A stretch of DNA of 64,000 bases from Phyllobacterium phragmitis. GTDB taxonomy: Bacteria; Pseudomonadota; Alphaproteobacteria; Rhizobiales; Rhizobiaceae. Position 1 is the first letter of the stretch; each line of letters starts with the position of its first letter. Shown one piece after another: positions 7,996 through 17,086 of this stretch. The position numbers and the translations under genes were made by a program. The notes under the pieces were generated by a model. The model saw only the letters and a list, made by a program, of their open reading frames with translations, ran no database searches and was not told where the DNA came from. The stretch lies in the NCBI RefSeq assembly GCF_002980495.1, contig NZ_PVBR01000002.1, positions 186,001-250,000 of the forward strand, given 5' to 3'.

Positions 7996-8625
7996 TCACT
8001 CTGGATAATGCCAATGCTCCGGTATCCGGGCCTCGACCTTTTCGCCCGCGTTTACCGTACCCGGCTTCTCGACCCAGGCCACCAGCCCGCGCAGGCGTTT
8101 CGCGGCCCTGACGAAATCGAACGCCATATCAGTCACATCGGCGGCACCGGCATTCTCGGCAAGCGATGTGCCGGCGATCTTGCACGGAGCGTTCTGGCCG
8201 TCCACCCTCAACGTCACGCCGCCTTCGAAGAACAGCAGCGTGCGCGGCGGCAGCATTGAGAAGAACGGAATGCCTTCGACCACCATGTTCGCGCCGATCC
8301 ATTCCGCCTTGACCTCCGCAATCCCGAGGTCGCCGGCGATGACGTCGAGCTCATCCGGTGCGACGAGCGAAAGCTGGCGCTCATTGCGCATCTCGGTGCC
8401 GCGCGGATACCATGGCTCGCGACCGCCGGATTTGCGCGTCAGCCCCGCATGGTAATCGCCGTCAATGCCCTCGAACGTCAGTTCCAGAGTATCAGCGGCC
8501 TGCGTGCCGAAATGGTCGTGCAAGGCCTCGAAGAGGCCGGCAACCTTGCCGCCGATCCTGCGGCTCGGCACGATTTCGGGCATCTGTCCGGCATCACGTC
8601 CAAGCGGCGATAAAAGATCGGTCAT
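7996..8625 (-). CDS. MOSC domain protein
   Basis: A 209-residue stand-alone MOSC protein. The family includes the molybdenum-cofactor sulfurase C-terminal domain and YiiM-like proteins that handle molybdopterin or reduce N-hydroxylated compounds. Conserved marks are GIDGDYHAGLTRKSGGRE near residue 53, the MRNERQLSL segment, and the family cysteine in NAPCKIAG near 147. It is a single-domain form without the N-terminal beta-barrel. The actual substrate is unknown. It is transcribed away from the repeat cluster, and its neighbours suggest no pathway. Confidence 0.85.
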   Translation of the reverse strand: MTDLLSPLGRDAGQMPEIVPSRRIGGKVAGLFEALHDHFGTQAADTLELTFEGIDGDYHAGLTRKSGGREPWYPRGTEMRNERQLSLVAPDELDVIAGDLGIAEVKAEWIGANMVVEGIPFFSMLPPRTLLFFEGGVTLRVDGQNAPCKIAGTSLAENAGAADVTDMAFDFVRAAKRLRGLVAWVEKPGTVNAGEKVEARIPEHWHYPE

Positions 8626-8728
8626 GGCGTCGTCTCCCTCAATCCATCCTGGCTTTGTAAACGAAACCTCGACCCCGAACTATCGCGTGACGCTGATCGG
8701 TTCCCGACAAATTTTGATGAGCCGCCAA

Positions 8729-9496
8729 TCAGCCCTTCTGCGCCACGAGGAAAAGGCGCGGGAAACGTAAGAGCGCCTTGCCGTCGCGGGCAAGTGGATA
8801 ATGCTCGGCGATACGCGCGGTGTACGCCGTGAGATATTCCGCCTGCTCGTCCTCGTTCAAAGGATCAAGGAAGGGCCGCAGGCCTGTTCCCTTCACCCAT
8901 TCGACGATCGCCTCGGCACCCGCCAGCGGGTGATTATAGATCGTGTGCCAGATATCGAGACGCGCCGCTCCGGGCGACAACGCATCGTAATAGGCGGAAA
9001 CCGGCGGCAACGGATCGCGCGCCTTGGCCCCGATCCGCTCGGCCCAGCGCGCATCGCTCGCGATCTCGATCATCAGCCGGTGCGTCGGCTCGGCGAGATT
9101 ATCCGGCATCTGCACCGCCAGCACCGCCCCCGGCTTCAGCGCCTCGAAAAGCCGCGCCAGTTGCGCGATATGATCCGGCAGCCATTGAAAGACGGCATTC
9201 GAGAACAACAGATCGACGCTTTCATCAGGCGTCCAACTGGCCACATCCGCAAGCTCGAAATGAAGCTCTGGCAGCCGCGCCCGCGCCTTGTCGATCATAT
9301 CGGGTGATGTATCGAACCCCGAAATATCCGCCTCCGGCCAGCGCGCCGCCAGAAACTCGGTCGAATTCCCCGGCCCGCACCCGATATCGACGATCTTGCG
9401 CGGCGCGGTAAGCGGCACCTGCGCCAGCAGATCCCGCGCCGGCCGGCTGCGCTCGTCCTCGAATTTCAGATATTGCGCCGCCGACCAGTCTTTCAT
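8729..9496 (-). CDS. tam: Trans-aconitate 2-methyltransferase
   Basis: A 255-residue class I SAM methyltransferase. The N-terminus [20 protein letters not shown] is a hallmark of Tam. Motif I is [11 protein letters not shown], the acidic strand end is [10 protein letters not shown], and [11 protein letters not shown] follows as in characterised Tam proteins. The enzyme methylates trans-aconitate, a non-enzymatic by-product that inhibits aconitase, and so detoxifies it. Length equals the family norm. The gene stands alone; an AT-rich insert begins directly upstream of its start codon. Confidence 0.92.
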   Translation of the reverse strand: MKDWSAAQYLKFEDERSRPARDLLAQVPLTAPRKIVDIGCGPGNSTEFLAARWPEADISGFDTSPDMIDKARARLPELHFELADVASWTPDESVDLLFSNAVFQWLPDHIAQLARLFEALKPGAVLAVQMPDNLAEPTHRLMIEIASDARWAERIGAKARDPLPPVSAYYDALSPGAARLDIWHTIYNHPLAGAEAIVEWVKGTGLRPFLDPLNEDEQAEYLTAYTARIAEHYPLARDGKALLRFPRLFLVAQKG

Positions 9497-9644
9497 AACA
9501 GCACCTATGGATTTAATTCCGATGGCTATTGCTCTGTATCTGATTATCTTTCAAGCTAATTCCACGTGCTTCGGTCAAGGACAGCCACTCAATAAAAATT
9601 TCACCCTCATCATTTCAACAAATGCCACCAGGGGCAGCACCGCT

Positions 9645-9959
9645 ATGTCTTGGTTCCGGAATCACTATATCTGCGAGCAATGTGATGAATCGTGGAACGA
9701 TGAATGGTCTTGCGCGTGTGATGATGATTGCCAGAGCTGTGGTGCACGGCATTTTTCTCCTTACCACTCAGACGATTTAAGCGTGATCATCGAGGAAATG
9801 GGAGATGGTCGGTATGCAGTGCTATACTCACCATCAAGTGCAGAACACAATCCTGATTATCGAACGCTAGCCGAGGTGACCGGAAATCGCCTAGCAAAAA
9901 TGATAGAAGAAATTGCAATCAACTTAACTGCCGATGGATTCCAATGGAAATCAAATTAG
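9645..9959 (+). CDS. Small zinc-ribbon-like protein in AT-rich cassette
   Basis: A 104-residue protein of no recognised family. Six cysteines lie at 10, 13, 23, 25, 29 and 32. The C10-x2-C13 and C29-x2-C32 pairs could form a zinc ribbon, and acidic residues surround them. The rest (LSVIIEEMGDGRYAVLYSPS, then a helical end) looks like a small alpha/beta domain. The ATG at 9645 is chosen because AGGGG lies about 10 bases before it; the frame is open further upstream, but no ribosome site supports earlier starts. The last 16 bases overlap the next ORF, suggesting translational coupling. Base composition is clearly lower in GC than the flanks. Confidence 0.65.
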   Translation: MSWFRNHYICEQCDESWNDEWSCACDDDCQSCGARHFSPYHSDDLSVIIEEMGDGRYAVLYSPSSAEHNPDYRTLAEVTGNRLAKMIEEIAINLTADGFQWKSN

Positions 9960-10177
9960 TGAATGCTGAAGGATGGTTGAAAGATGTCTACCATTGCCTG
10001 CTTAGAATCGGGAAGAATGAGTTTAGCTTATCCGATGTGTATGGATTTGAAGCTGAACTTTCGAAGAAATACCCTAATAACAACCATGTTCGCGAAAAAA
10101 TTCGACAGCAACTACAAAGATTGCGAGACATCGGTCAAATTGAGTTTCTGGGTGGTGGGACCTACTGCCTAAAATAG
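9944..10177 (+). CDS. Lone DpnI/Dam-replacing-type winged-helix protein
   Basis: A 77-residue protein that corresponds in full to the C-terminal winged helix of DpnI and Dam-replacing restriction enzymes. SLSDVYGFEAELSKKYPNNN, HVREKIRQQLQRLRDIGQIE and the terminal FLGGGTYCLK follow that domain order. In DpnI this domain recognises DNA and is fused to a nuclease; here no nuclease precedes it. The start overlaps the preceding zinc-ribbon gene by 16 bases. It may be a DNA-binding partner of that protein, or the remnant of a restriction gene. The coupled, undamaged arrangement favours a functional unit. A perfect 10-bp terminator stem begins at its stop codon. Confidence 0.72.
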   Translation: MEIKLVNAEGWLKDVYHCLLRIGKNEFSLSDVYGFEAELSKKYPNNNHVREKIRQQLQRLRDIGQIEFLGGGTYCLK

Positions 10178-10205
10178 ACCTGCCCGCGAAAGACACGGGC
10201 AGGTC
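10177..10205. terminator. Terminator-like hairpin between the cassette and ettA
   Basis: Perfect stem gacctgcccg (10177-10186) with cgggcaggtc (10196-10205), 9-base loop. It lies between two convergent genes. The T-run is weak on both sides, so Rho-independent strength is uncertain. Confidence 0.6.
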
Positions 10206-10213
10206 AAGGGTAT

Positions 10214-11863
10214 TTACCGCGTCAGCCGCTTATACGACACCCGCTTCGGATTGACGCTCTCAGGTCCGAGGCGGCGGATCTTGTCGGCTTCGTATTCCTC
10301 GAAATTGCCCTCGAACCATTCGACATGGCTGTCGCCTTCGAAAGCGAGGATATGCGTCGCCAGCCGGTCGAGGAACATGCGATCATGGCTGATGATGACG
10401 GCGCAGCCGGCAAAGTTCTCCAGCGCATCCTCGAGCGCCGAAAGCGTCTCGGTGTCGAGATCGTTGGTCGGTTCGTCGAGCAGGATGACATTGCCGCCGT
10501 TCTTCAGCATCTTGGCCAGATGCACACGGTTGCGCTGGCCGCCCGAGAGATTGCCGACCTTCTGCTGCTGGTCGCCGCCCTTGAAGTTGAAGGCGCCGCA
10601 ATAGGCGCGGGAATTCATCTCGTGCTTGCCGAGCTTGATGATGTCGTTGCCGCCGGAGATTTCCTCCCAGACATTCTTGTCGGCGGCCAGATGGTCGCGG
10701 CTCTGGTCGACATAACCCAGATGCACCGTATCGCCGACGCGGATCGTGCCGGAATCCGGCGTTTCCTGGCCGGTGATCATCTTGAAGAGGGTCGACTTAC
10801 CTGCGCCGTTCGGCCCGATAACGCCGACGATGCCGCCGGGCGGCAGCTTGAAGTCGAGATTTTCGATCAGCATCCGGTCGCCGAAAGCCTTCGTCAACCC
10901 TTCAGCCTCGATCACCACCTGGCCGAGCCGTTCGCCTGCCGGGATGATGATCTGCGCCTCGCCCGGGCGGCGGTTGTCGGCCGCCTGGACCAGCTCGTCA
11001 TAGGCCTTGATGCGCGCCTTGGATTTTGCCTGGCGCGCCTTGGGGCTTGCCGCCATCCATTCGCGCTCGCGCTCCAGCGCCTTCTGGCGGGACTCTTCCT
11101 CGCGGCCCTCCTGCTTCATGCGCTTGGCCTTGGCTGCGAGATAGGCGGAATAATTGCCCTCATAAGGAATGCCGCGGCCACGGTCGAGTTCGAGGATCCA
11201 GCCCGTCACATTGTCGAGGAAGTAGCGATCATGGGTGATGATCATCACAGCACCAGGATATTGGCGCAGATGGTTTTCCAGCCACCCCGTCGTCTCGGCG
11301 TCGAGATGGTTGGTCGGCTCATCGAGGAGAAGCAGATCGGGCTGCGACAGGAGCAGCTTGCAGAGCGCCACACGGCGCTTCTCACCGCCCGAAAGCTTGC
11401 TCACATCCGCATCGGCCGGCGGACAGCGCAGTGCTTCCATCGCCATCTCGACCTGGCTTTCCAGGTCCCACAGGTTCTGCGCGTCGATGATGTCCTGAAG
11501 CCTGGCGCCCTCGTCCGCCGTCTCGTCGGAATAGTTCATCATCAGCTCGTTGTAACGGTCGACAATCGCCGTCTTCTTGGCGACGCCCTCCATGACATTG
11601 CCCATGACGTCCTTGGAAGCATCGAGTTCCGGTTCCTGCGGCAGGTATCCGCAGGTCGCGCCCTCGGCGAGCCAGGCTTCGCCGGTATATTCCTTGTCGA
11701 TGCCCGCCATGATGCGCAGCACCGTCGACTTGCCGGCGCCGTTCGGTCCGAGAATGCCGATCTTGGCATCGGGATAGAATGACAGATGCAGGTTCTCGAG
11801 GATCTTCTTGTTGCCGTAGGCCTTGTTGAGGTCGGCCATGTGATAGATGAATTGGCGTGCCAT
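10214..11863 (-). CDS. ettA: ABC-F translational throttle EttA
   Basis: A 549-residue ABC-F protein with two ATPase domains and no membrane segments. Walker A GPNGAGKST occurs at 39-47 and again in the second half. The signatures are LSGGEKRR and LSGGQRNR, with LLLDEPTNHLD and LLDEPTNDLD Walker B motifs. The arm and linker (LMMNYSDETADEG; SPKARQAKSKARIKAYDELV) match EttA, which binds the ribosomal E site and gates entry into elongation according to ATP/ADP ratio. Length is normal. It ends just after the terminator of the AT-rich cassette and is probably transcribed alone. Confidence 0.95.
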   Translation of the reverse strand: MARQFIYHMADLNKAYGNKKILENLHLSFYPDAKIGILGPNGAGKSTVLRIMAGIDKEYTGEAWLAEGATCGYLPQEPELDASKDVMGNVMEGVAKKTAIVDRYNELMMNYSDETADEGARLQDIIDAQNLWDLESQVEMAMEALRCPPADADVSKLSGGEKRRVALCKLLLSQPDLLLLDEPTNHLDAETTGWLENHLRQYPGAVMIITHDRYFLDNVTGWILELDRGRGIPYEGNYSAYLAAKAKRMKQEGREEESRQKALEREREWMAASPKARQAKSKARIKAYDELVQAADNRRPGEAQIIIPAGERLGQVVIEAEGLTKAFGDRMLIENLDFKLPPGGIVGVIGPNGAGKSTLFKMITGQETPDSGTIRVGDTVHLGYVDQSRDHLAADKNVWEEISGGNDIIKLGKHEMNSRAYCGAFNFKGGDQQQKVGNLSGGQRNRVHLAKMLKNGGNVILLDEPTNDLDTETLSALEDALENFAGCAVIISHDRMFLDRLATHILAFEGDSHVEWFEGNFEEYEADKIRRLGPESVNPKRVSYKRLTR

Positions 11864-12348
11864 TGCGCGCGTCGTCTCCGCTGCTTGGGGGAAATTTTAT
11901 TTGCGCCGTATGTAGGCGAATTGGGACGCCGGGGCAATGATGGAGAAAACACCTGTCCCGAAAAGTGCGAAACCGGGCGCGGATATTTCCGTCACCCGGT
12001 TTCCCCTCTGGTTCCGCTTACGGAAGCACCTCTCTTCCATGGGCGGCATGTAAAGCGTTGAAGACAGTTTTCCCAAAAGGGGTCGAAACCCCGTGCAATC
12101 GCTCCCGATTAAACCGGTTATGTCGTCGTTGAAAAGAACACCCGATAAGCCCGCCAGCCCTGGAATATTGTCTTTCAACCCATTCCAAGAAGCACTTTTG
12201 CGCAGCTTCTGGAAATTATCAAGTGGCTTTGCAGAAATAAATTGCACTGATTAAATCTTAGGCAAAATAGGTCATTCCTGCATATGACAACATCATGACA
12301 GAACGCCAATTGACTATTGGATCACCACGCGGTCAAGATCGCCCATGA
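11864..12348. other. 485-base gap with a palindromic repeat
   Basis: The gap separates divergent ettA and the hydrolase gene. It holds a perfect 9-bp dyad, gaaaccggg (11969-11977) with cccggtttc (11995-12003), preceded by tcccgaaaagtg, a sequence style common in rhizobial intergenic repeats. A short ccaat/attgg dyad lies at 12306-12320. No convincing small ORF or terminator was found in the rest. Confidence 0.55.
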
Positions 12349-13299
12349 TTGGTGCAGGGGGACGACGGATTGCCTTTCCAGACAGCCGAAATTCTGACCT
12401 CGCCCTCCGGCGCGGCTCTCTGCCTGCGTGGGGTACAGGCTCGCGGCAAACCGCATGCCGCCATCCAGATCAATCACGGGCTTGCCGAACATTCCGGACG
12501 CTATGCCCGCTTTGCCGAACGGCTCGCCGAGGCGGGCTTTCATGTCTACGCGCACGATCATCGCGGCCATGGCGAAACCACAGCGGCCGACGCGCCGCAA
12601 GGCATGTTCTCAGTGCGCGGTGGAGCCGAAAAAGTCCTCGCCGATGTCGCCGCCGTCAACGCCCATATCCATGCGGCGCATCCCGGCCTGCCGGTGGTGA
12701 TCTTCGGTCATTCCATGGGTGGGCTGATCACGCTTGCCTATGTCCTGTGCCATCCCGAAACGGTCGATGCGGCGGCGGTCTGGAATGCCAATTTTTCGGC
12801 CGGCGCCAGCGGCAGGCTCGCCCGGCTGATCCTGAGGGCGGAACGCATGTTGCTCGGCTCCGATGTGCCAAGCCGTATCCTGCCCAGGCTCACCTTTCGC
12901 GAATGGGGACGCCGCATTCCGAACCGCCGCACGGATTTCGACTGGCTTTCCCGCGACAAGGCGGAAGTCGATGCCTATATCGCCGATCCGCATTGCGGCT
13001 GGGACACCTCTGTCGGCATGTGGCTCGATATTTTCGACCTCGTCTTTCAGGGAGCCGACGACAGGAACTTCGGCAATGTCCCGCGCGACATGCCGTTCCA
13101 TCTGGTCGGTGGCGAAAAAGATCCGGCAACGGACAATGGCGGGGCTGTCACGGCACTCACGCAACGCATGAGAGCCATGGGCTTCAAAAATGTGACGGAG
13201 CGGATCTACCCCGAAACCCGACATGAGAGCCTGAACGAGATCAACCGCGATGCCATCACCAAGGATTTTATCGCCTGGCTGAACCGAATCGCCGAATAA
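12349..13299 (+). CDS. Alpha/beta hydrolase, monoacylglycerol lipase/lysophospholipase-like
   Basis: A 316-residue serine hydrolase of the PldB/monoacylglycerol lipase group. The nucleophile elbow is GHSMGG with Ser122. INHGLAEHSGRY at 41-52 and YAHDHRGHG at 67-75 are typical of this subfamily. The likely acid and histidine lie in GGEKDPATD and ETRHESLNE. There is no signal peptide, so it acts in the cytosol or at the inner membrane. The start is uncertain: the frame opens at TTG 12349, and a GTG follows one codon later, with no strong ribosome site for either. Substrate is not determinable. Confidence 0.8.
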   Translation: MVQGDDGLPFQTAEILTSPSGAALCLRGVQARGKPHAAIQINHGLAEHSGRYARFAERLAEAGFHVYAHDHRGHGETTAADAPQGMFSVRGGAEKVLADVAAVNAHIHAAHPGLPVVIFGHSMGGLITLAYVLCHPETVDAAAVWNANFSAGASGRLARLILRAERMLLGSDVPSRILPRLTFREWGRRIPNRRTDFDWLSRDKAEVDAYIADPHCGWDTSVGMWLDIFDLVFQGADDRNFGNVPRDMPFHLVGGEKDPATDNGGAVTALTQRMRAMGFKNVTERIYPETRHESLNEINRDAITKDFIAWLNRIAE

Positions 13300-13388
13300 T
13301 CACCGCAATATCTGCGATAAAAATGCCTGATAAGGGAAGATTCCATTGAAAAAAGTGCCGAACGAACCCCGCCAAAGACATCACCATC

Positions 13389-14570
13389 ATGTCTGAGGCA
13401 CCGCTTTCCGGCATCCGGGTGGTAGAGCTTGCGCGCGTGCTGGCGGGGCCATGGGCGGGCCAGATCCTGGCCGATCTCGGCGCCGATGTCATCAAGGTCG
13501 AAAGTCCCAACGGCGGTGACGAGACGCGTGGTTGGGGCCCGCCTTTCGTCACGGCCGCCGATGGCGAAAATCTCTCCGCCGCCTATTTCCATGCCTGCAA
13601 TCGCGGCAAGCGTTCGATCACCGCCGACTTCACCACCGAAGAGGGCCAGGAAACCGTCCGCGCCCTCTGTCGCACTGCCGATGTGGTCATTGAGAACTTC
13701 AAGGTCGGCGGGTTGAAGAAATACGGCCTCGACTATGAAAGCCTGAAAGCGCTCAACCCGCGCCTCGTCTATTGCTCGATCACCGGCTTCGGCCAGACCG
13801 GCCCTTATGCAAAGCAGGCTGGATATGACTTCATCATCCAGGGCATGTCGGGCCTGATGTCGGTGACCGGAGAGCCGGACCGCGAGCCGCAGAAGGTCGG
13901 TCTCGCCGTCGCCGATATTTTCACCGGTCTCTACGCCGCGACCGCCATAGAGGCGGCTGTGATCCATGCGGGCCGAACCGGCGAAGGCCAGTGGATCGAC
14001 ATGGCGCTGTTCGACGTGCAATCCGCCGTCATGGCCAATCAGGCGATGAACTATCTCGTCAGCCACAAGAGCCCGAATCGCATGGGCAACGCCCATCCCA
14101 ACATCGCGCCCTACGAGGTGGTGCCGACCTCCGATGGCCATCTCATCCTCGCCGTCGGCAATGACGGCCAGTTCGCCCGCCTCTGCGCCATCCTAGGCCT
14201 CGATGCCCTGCCCGGCGATCCGCGCTTCGCCACCAATCGCGCCCGGCTCGACAACCGCGCGGCACTGACGGCGGCGATCAGCGCCGAGACGTCGAAGCGC
14301 AGCCGCGCCGATTTGCTCTATGCCTGCATCGAGAACAGCGTCCCCGCCGGGCCGATCAACCGCATCGGCGAGATGTTCGACGATCCGCAGATCGTCGCGC
14401 GCGGCCTGCGCCTCGATCTCGATGATGGCCACGGCAACACCATCCCCTCCGTGCGCACGCCCATCGTCATGTCGGCAAGCCCCCTCGTCTACGACAGGCC
14501 CTCGCCGCGCCTTGGCGAGCACACGCGCGAAATCATGGCGGAACTGGCTGAAAAGGACCAATCATCATGA
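13389..14570 (+). CDS. Family III (CaiB/BaiF) CoA-transferase
   Basis: A 393-residue CoA-transferase. The N-terminal PLSGIRVVELARVLAGPWAGQ is the standard opening of the family, and the probable catalytic aspartate is D176 in AVADIFTGLYA. These enzymes move CoA between carboxylic acids through an aspartyl-CoA thioester. The donor and acceptor here are unknown. Its stop overlaps the start of the following ThDP enzyme by four bases (ATGA), so the two are translationally coupled and very probably act in one pathway, for example activation and cleavage of a 2-oxo or 2-hydroxy acid; that pathway is inference. Confidence 0.88.
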   Translation: MSEAPLSGIRVVELARVLAGPWAGQILADLGADVIKVESPNGGDETRGWGPPFVTAADGENLSAAYFHACNRGKRSITADFTTEEGQETVRALCRTADVVIENFKVGGLKKYGLDYESLKALNPRLVYCSITGFGQTGPYAKQAGYDFIIQGMSGLMSVTGEPDREPQKVGLAVADIFTGLYAATAIEAAVIHAGRTGEGQWIDMALFDVQSAVMANQAMNYLVSHKSPNRMGNAHPNIAPYEVVPTSDGHLILAVGNDGQFARLCAILGLDALPGDPRFATNRARLDNRAALTAAISAETSKRSRADLLYACIENSVPAGPINRIGEMFDDPQIVARGLRLDLDDGHGNTIPSVRTPIVMSASPLVYDRPSPRLGEHTREIMAELAEKDQSS

Positions 14571-16216
14571 AGACAGGCGGCCAACTGATCGTCGAAGCGC
14601 TTGCCGCCAATGGCGTTGAACGCCTGTTCTGCGTACCGGGCGAAAGCTATCTCGCCGTGCTCGACGCGCTGGTCGATAGCAATATCGGCGTCACCGTCTG
14701 CCGCGCCGAGGGCGGAGCGGCGATGATGGCGGAAACCTGGGGCAAGCTCACCGGCAGGCCCGGCATCTGCTTCGTCACGCGCGGCCCCGGCGCCACCAAC
14801 GCCTCCCCCGGCATCCACATCGCCATGCAGGATTCCACGCCGATGATCCTCTTCATCGGCCAGGTGCAGCGCGATGCGCGCGAGCGTGAGGCGTTCCAGG
14901 AGGTCGAATACCGCCGCCATTTCGCCGACATGGCGAAATGGGTGGCCGAGATAGACGATCCCGCCCGCATCCCGGAATTCGTCACCCGCGCCTTCGCGGT
15001 GGCGACATCGGGCAGGCCCGGACCGGTCGTGCTCGCCTTGCCCGAGGACATGCTCGTCCAGAAGGCGGAGGCTCCCGAACCGCAAGCTTGGCAGCCGGTC
15101 GAGACCGCCCCCTCGCCGGCAGCGATTAAAAAGCTCGATACGCTTCTCGAAACCGCCAAGAAACCCTTCATGATCCTCGGCGGCTCGCGCTGGACGGCCG
15201 AGGCCGTCGACCGCATCACGCGCTTTGCCGAGAGATGGGAACTGCCGGTGGGTTGCTCCTTCCGCCGGCAGATGCTGTTCGATCATCTCCACGAAAATTA
15301 CGCCGGCGATGTCGGCATCGGCATCAATCCGGCCTTGGCGGAAAGGGTGAAGAGCGCAGACCTCCTGCTCCTCGTCGGCGGGCGTTTCGGCGAGATGCCC
15401 TCCTCCGGCTATACGCTGATGCAAAGCCCCTATCCCAGCCAGATGCTGGTGCATATCCACCCTGACCCGGAAGAACTCGGCCGCGTCTATCGCCCGGCGC
15501 TTGGCCTCAACGCCGCACCCGATGCTTTCGCCGAAGCGATCGATGAACTGACACCGATCGGGCCGCTGCCCTGGTCGGGCGAAGCGGCCGCAGCTCATGC
15601 TGCCTATCTCAAATGGTCGACGCCGCCCGAGGCCGGGCCGGGAGCCGTGGCCATGGGGCCGATCATGGCCTGGCTCGAGGCAAACCTGCCTGAAGACGCG
15701 ATCACGACCAATGGCGCCGGCAATTACGCCACATGGCTGCACCGTTTCCACCGCTTCCGCCGCTTCGGGACACAGGCCGCGCCCACGTCCGGCTCGATGG
15801 GCTACGGCCTGCCCGCCGCCGTCGCCGCCAAGCAGCTTCATCCTGAGCGCACCGTCATCTGTTTCGCCGGGGACGGCTGCTTCCTGATGAACGGGCAGGA
15901 TTTCGCCACCGCGGTCCAGTACGATTTGCCGATCATCGTGCTGGTCATCAACAACGGCATGTACGGCACGATCCGGATGCATCAGGAGCGTGAATATCCC
16001 GGCCGTGTTTCCGCCACCGATCTCACCAATCCGGATTTCGCGGCACTTGCCAGGGCCTATGGCGGCCATGGCGAAACGGTTGAAAAGACGGACGAATTCG
16101 CCCCTGCTTTTGAGCGCGTAGTGGAAAGCGGCAAGCCGGCGATCATCGAGATCCGGCTCGACCCTGAAGCCATCACCCCGGCGCGAACGCTCACCGATAT
16201 CCGCGAAAAACGCTAG
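14567..16216 (+). CDS. ThDP-dependent acetolactate-synthase-like enzyme
   Basis: A 549-residue thiamine diphosphate enzyme with the three domains of the acetolactate synthase superfamily. The N-terminal Pyr domain carries the cofactor-activating glutamate E48 in CRAEGGAAMM. A central domain follows. The C-terminal PP domain has the GDG..NN metal/ThDP motif (FAGDGCFLMNGQ to VINNGMYGT). Synteny with a CoA-transferase recalls oxalate metabolism, but the sequence resembles the broad uncharacterised ThDP-binding group, not oxalyl-CoA decarboxylase. Activity on a 2-oxo acid is likely. It is translationally coupled to the CoA-transferase. Confidence 0.85.
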   Translation: MKTGGQLIVEALAANGVERLFCVPGESYLAVLDALVDSNIGVTVCRAEGGAAMMAETWGKLTGRPGICFVTRGPGATNASPGIHIAMQDSTPMILFIGQVQRDAREREAFQEVEYRRHFADMAKWVAEIDDPARIPEFVTRAFAVATSGRPGPVVLALPEDMLVQKAEAPEPQAWQPVETAPSPAAIKKLDTLLETAKKPFMILGGSRWTAEAVDRITRFAERWELPVGCSFRRQMLFDHLHENYAGDVGIGINPALAERVKSADLLLLVGGRFGEMPSSGYTLMQSPYPSQMLVHIHPDPEELGRVYRPALGLNAAPDAFAEAIDELTPIGPLPWSGEAAAAHAAYLKWSTPPEAGPGAVAMGPIMAWLEANLPEDAITTNGAGNYATWLHRFHRFRRFGTQAAPTSGSMGYGLPAAVAAKQLHPERTVICFAGDGCFLMNGQDFATAVQYDLPIIVLVINNGMYGTIRMHQEREYPGRVSATDLTNPDFAALARAYGGHGETVEKTDEFAPAFERVVESGKPAIIEIRLDPEAITPARTLTDIREKR

Positions 16217-16354
16217 AGAGCGTAGCGACACCACAAGTTCTTCGTGGCAATGTCGCATTTTCGGTGCTATTCAGCCGCGCATTGTTCGACTGGGGTGGGT
16301 CGACGACTGTGGAAATTTGTGCGCTCGCATATCCGCTCCGAAGGATTTGGTTAA

Positions 16355-17086
16355 TTGACTGATACGATGATCTCGGTGGTCATTCCCTGCCGGAACGAAG
16401 CCGACAATCTCGCATTCCTGCTTGACGAGGTGGACGCAGCCATGAAAGGCCGCGCCTACGAAGTCATCGTCGTCGATGATGGCTCGACCGATGCCACCGG
16501 CGCTGTTCTGGAAAAGCGTATCCGTTCGGGCCTGCCGTTGCGCCATATCCGCCACGACCGTTCGGCCGGGCAAAGTGCTGCCGTGCGCTCCGGCGTCTTC
16601 GCCGCCAGGGGCAATATCGTCGCGACGATGGACGGCGACGGCCAGAACAACCCCGCCTATCTGCCGAAACTCGCGGACGCGCTTCTCGCGGCCGGCCCCA
16701 CGGCGGGCATAGCCGCGGGACAACGATTGAAGCGCACCGATACAAAACTGAAGCAACTTTCCTCTCGCGCAGCCAACAAGCTGCGCAGCGCGCTTCTCAA
16801 GGACGATACGCGCGATTCCGGCTGCGGCTTGAAGGCAGTCCATACCGATCTTTTCCGGCAATTGCCGTTCTTCGACGGCTGGCATCGCTATCTGCCCGCG
16901 CTGGTGATCCGCGAGGGATTTGGCGTCGTCCATGTCGATGTGATCGATCGTGAGCGGCGCCACGGCAAATCCAATTACGGTATACTGGATCGTGGAGCAC
17001 GCGGCATTCTCGATCTCTATGGCGTCTGGTGGCTGCGCCGCCGCCGCAAAATCGTGCCCGGCGTGACGGAGATTACCCATGGCTGA
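16355..17086 (+). CDS. GT2 glycosyltransferase, polyprenyl-phosphate mannosyltransferase-like
   Basis: A 243-residue family 2 glycosyltransferase (GT-A fold) with VVIPCRNEADNL at the start, VVDDGSTD, and TMDGDGQNNP as the nucleotide-sugar site. The C-terminal part lacks the two transmembrane helices of GtrB or ArnC, so it is the short, dolichyl-phosphate-mannose-synthase form. TTG at 16355 is taken as start because AAGGA lies 9 bases before it; the first ATG is at 16367. The gene overlaps a LAB_N gene by 8 bases. The pair probably supplies lipid-linked sugar for envelope lipid modification. Confidence 0.85.
   Translation: MTDTMISVVIPCRNEADNLAFLLDEVDAAMKGRAYEVIVVDDGSTDATGAVLEKRIRSGLPLRHIRHDRSAGQSAAVRSGVFAARGNIVATMDGDGQNNPAYLPKLADALLAAGPTAGIAAGQRLKRTDTKLKQLSSRAANKLRSALLKDDTRDSGCGLKAVHTDLFRQLPFFDGWHRYLPALVIREGFGVVHVDVIDRERRHGKSNYGILDRGARGILDLYGVWWLRRRRKIVPGVTEITHG

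Noticed and set aside
9288-9644. Extended N-terminus for the zinc-ribbon ORF
   Set aside because: The upstream frame overlaps tam in antisense and no ribosome site supports the earlier ATG codons.
10325-11782. 485-codon plus-strand frame opposite ettA
   Set aside because: Antisense to a complete ABC-F gene; no start signal or family match.
13389-16216. Formyl-CoA transferase/oxalyl-CoA decarboxylase pair
   Set aside because: The ThDP protein lacks the typical Oxc N-terminus and is closer to the general acetolactate-synthase-like group; only the generic pairing is retained.
14489-16258. 589-codon minus-strand frame opposite the ThDP enzyme
   Set aside because: Shadow of the plus-strand gene, which has full catalytic motifs.
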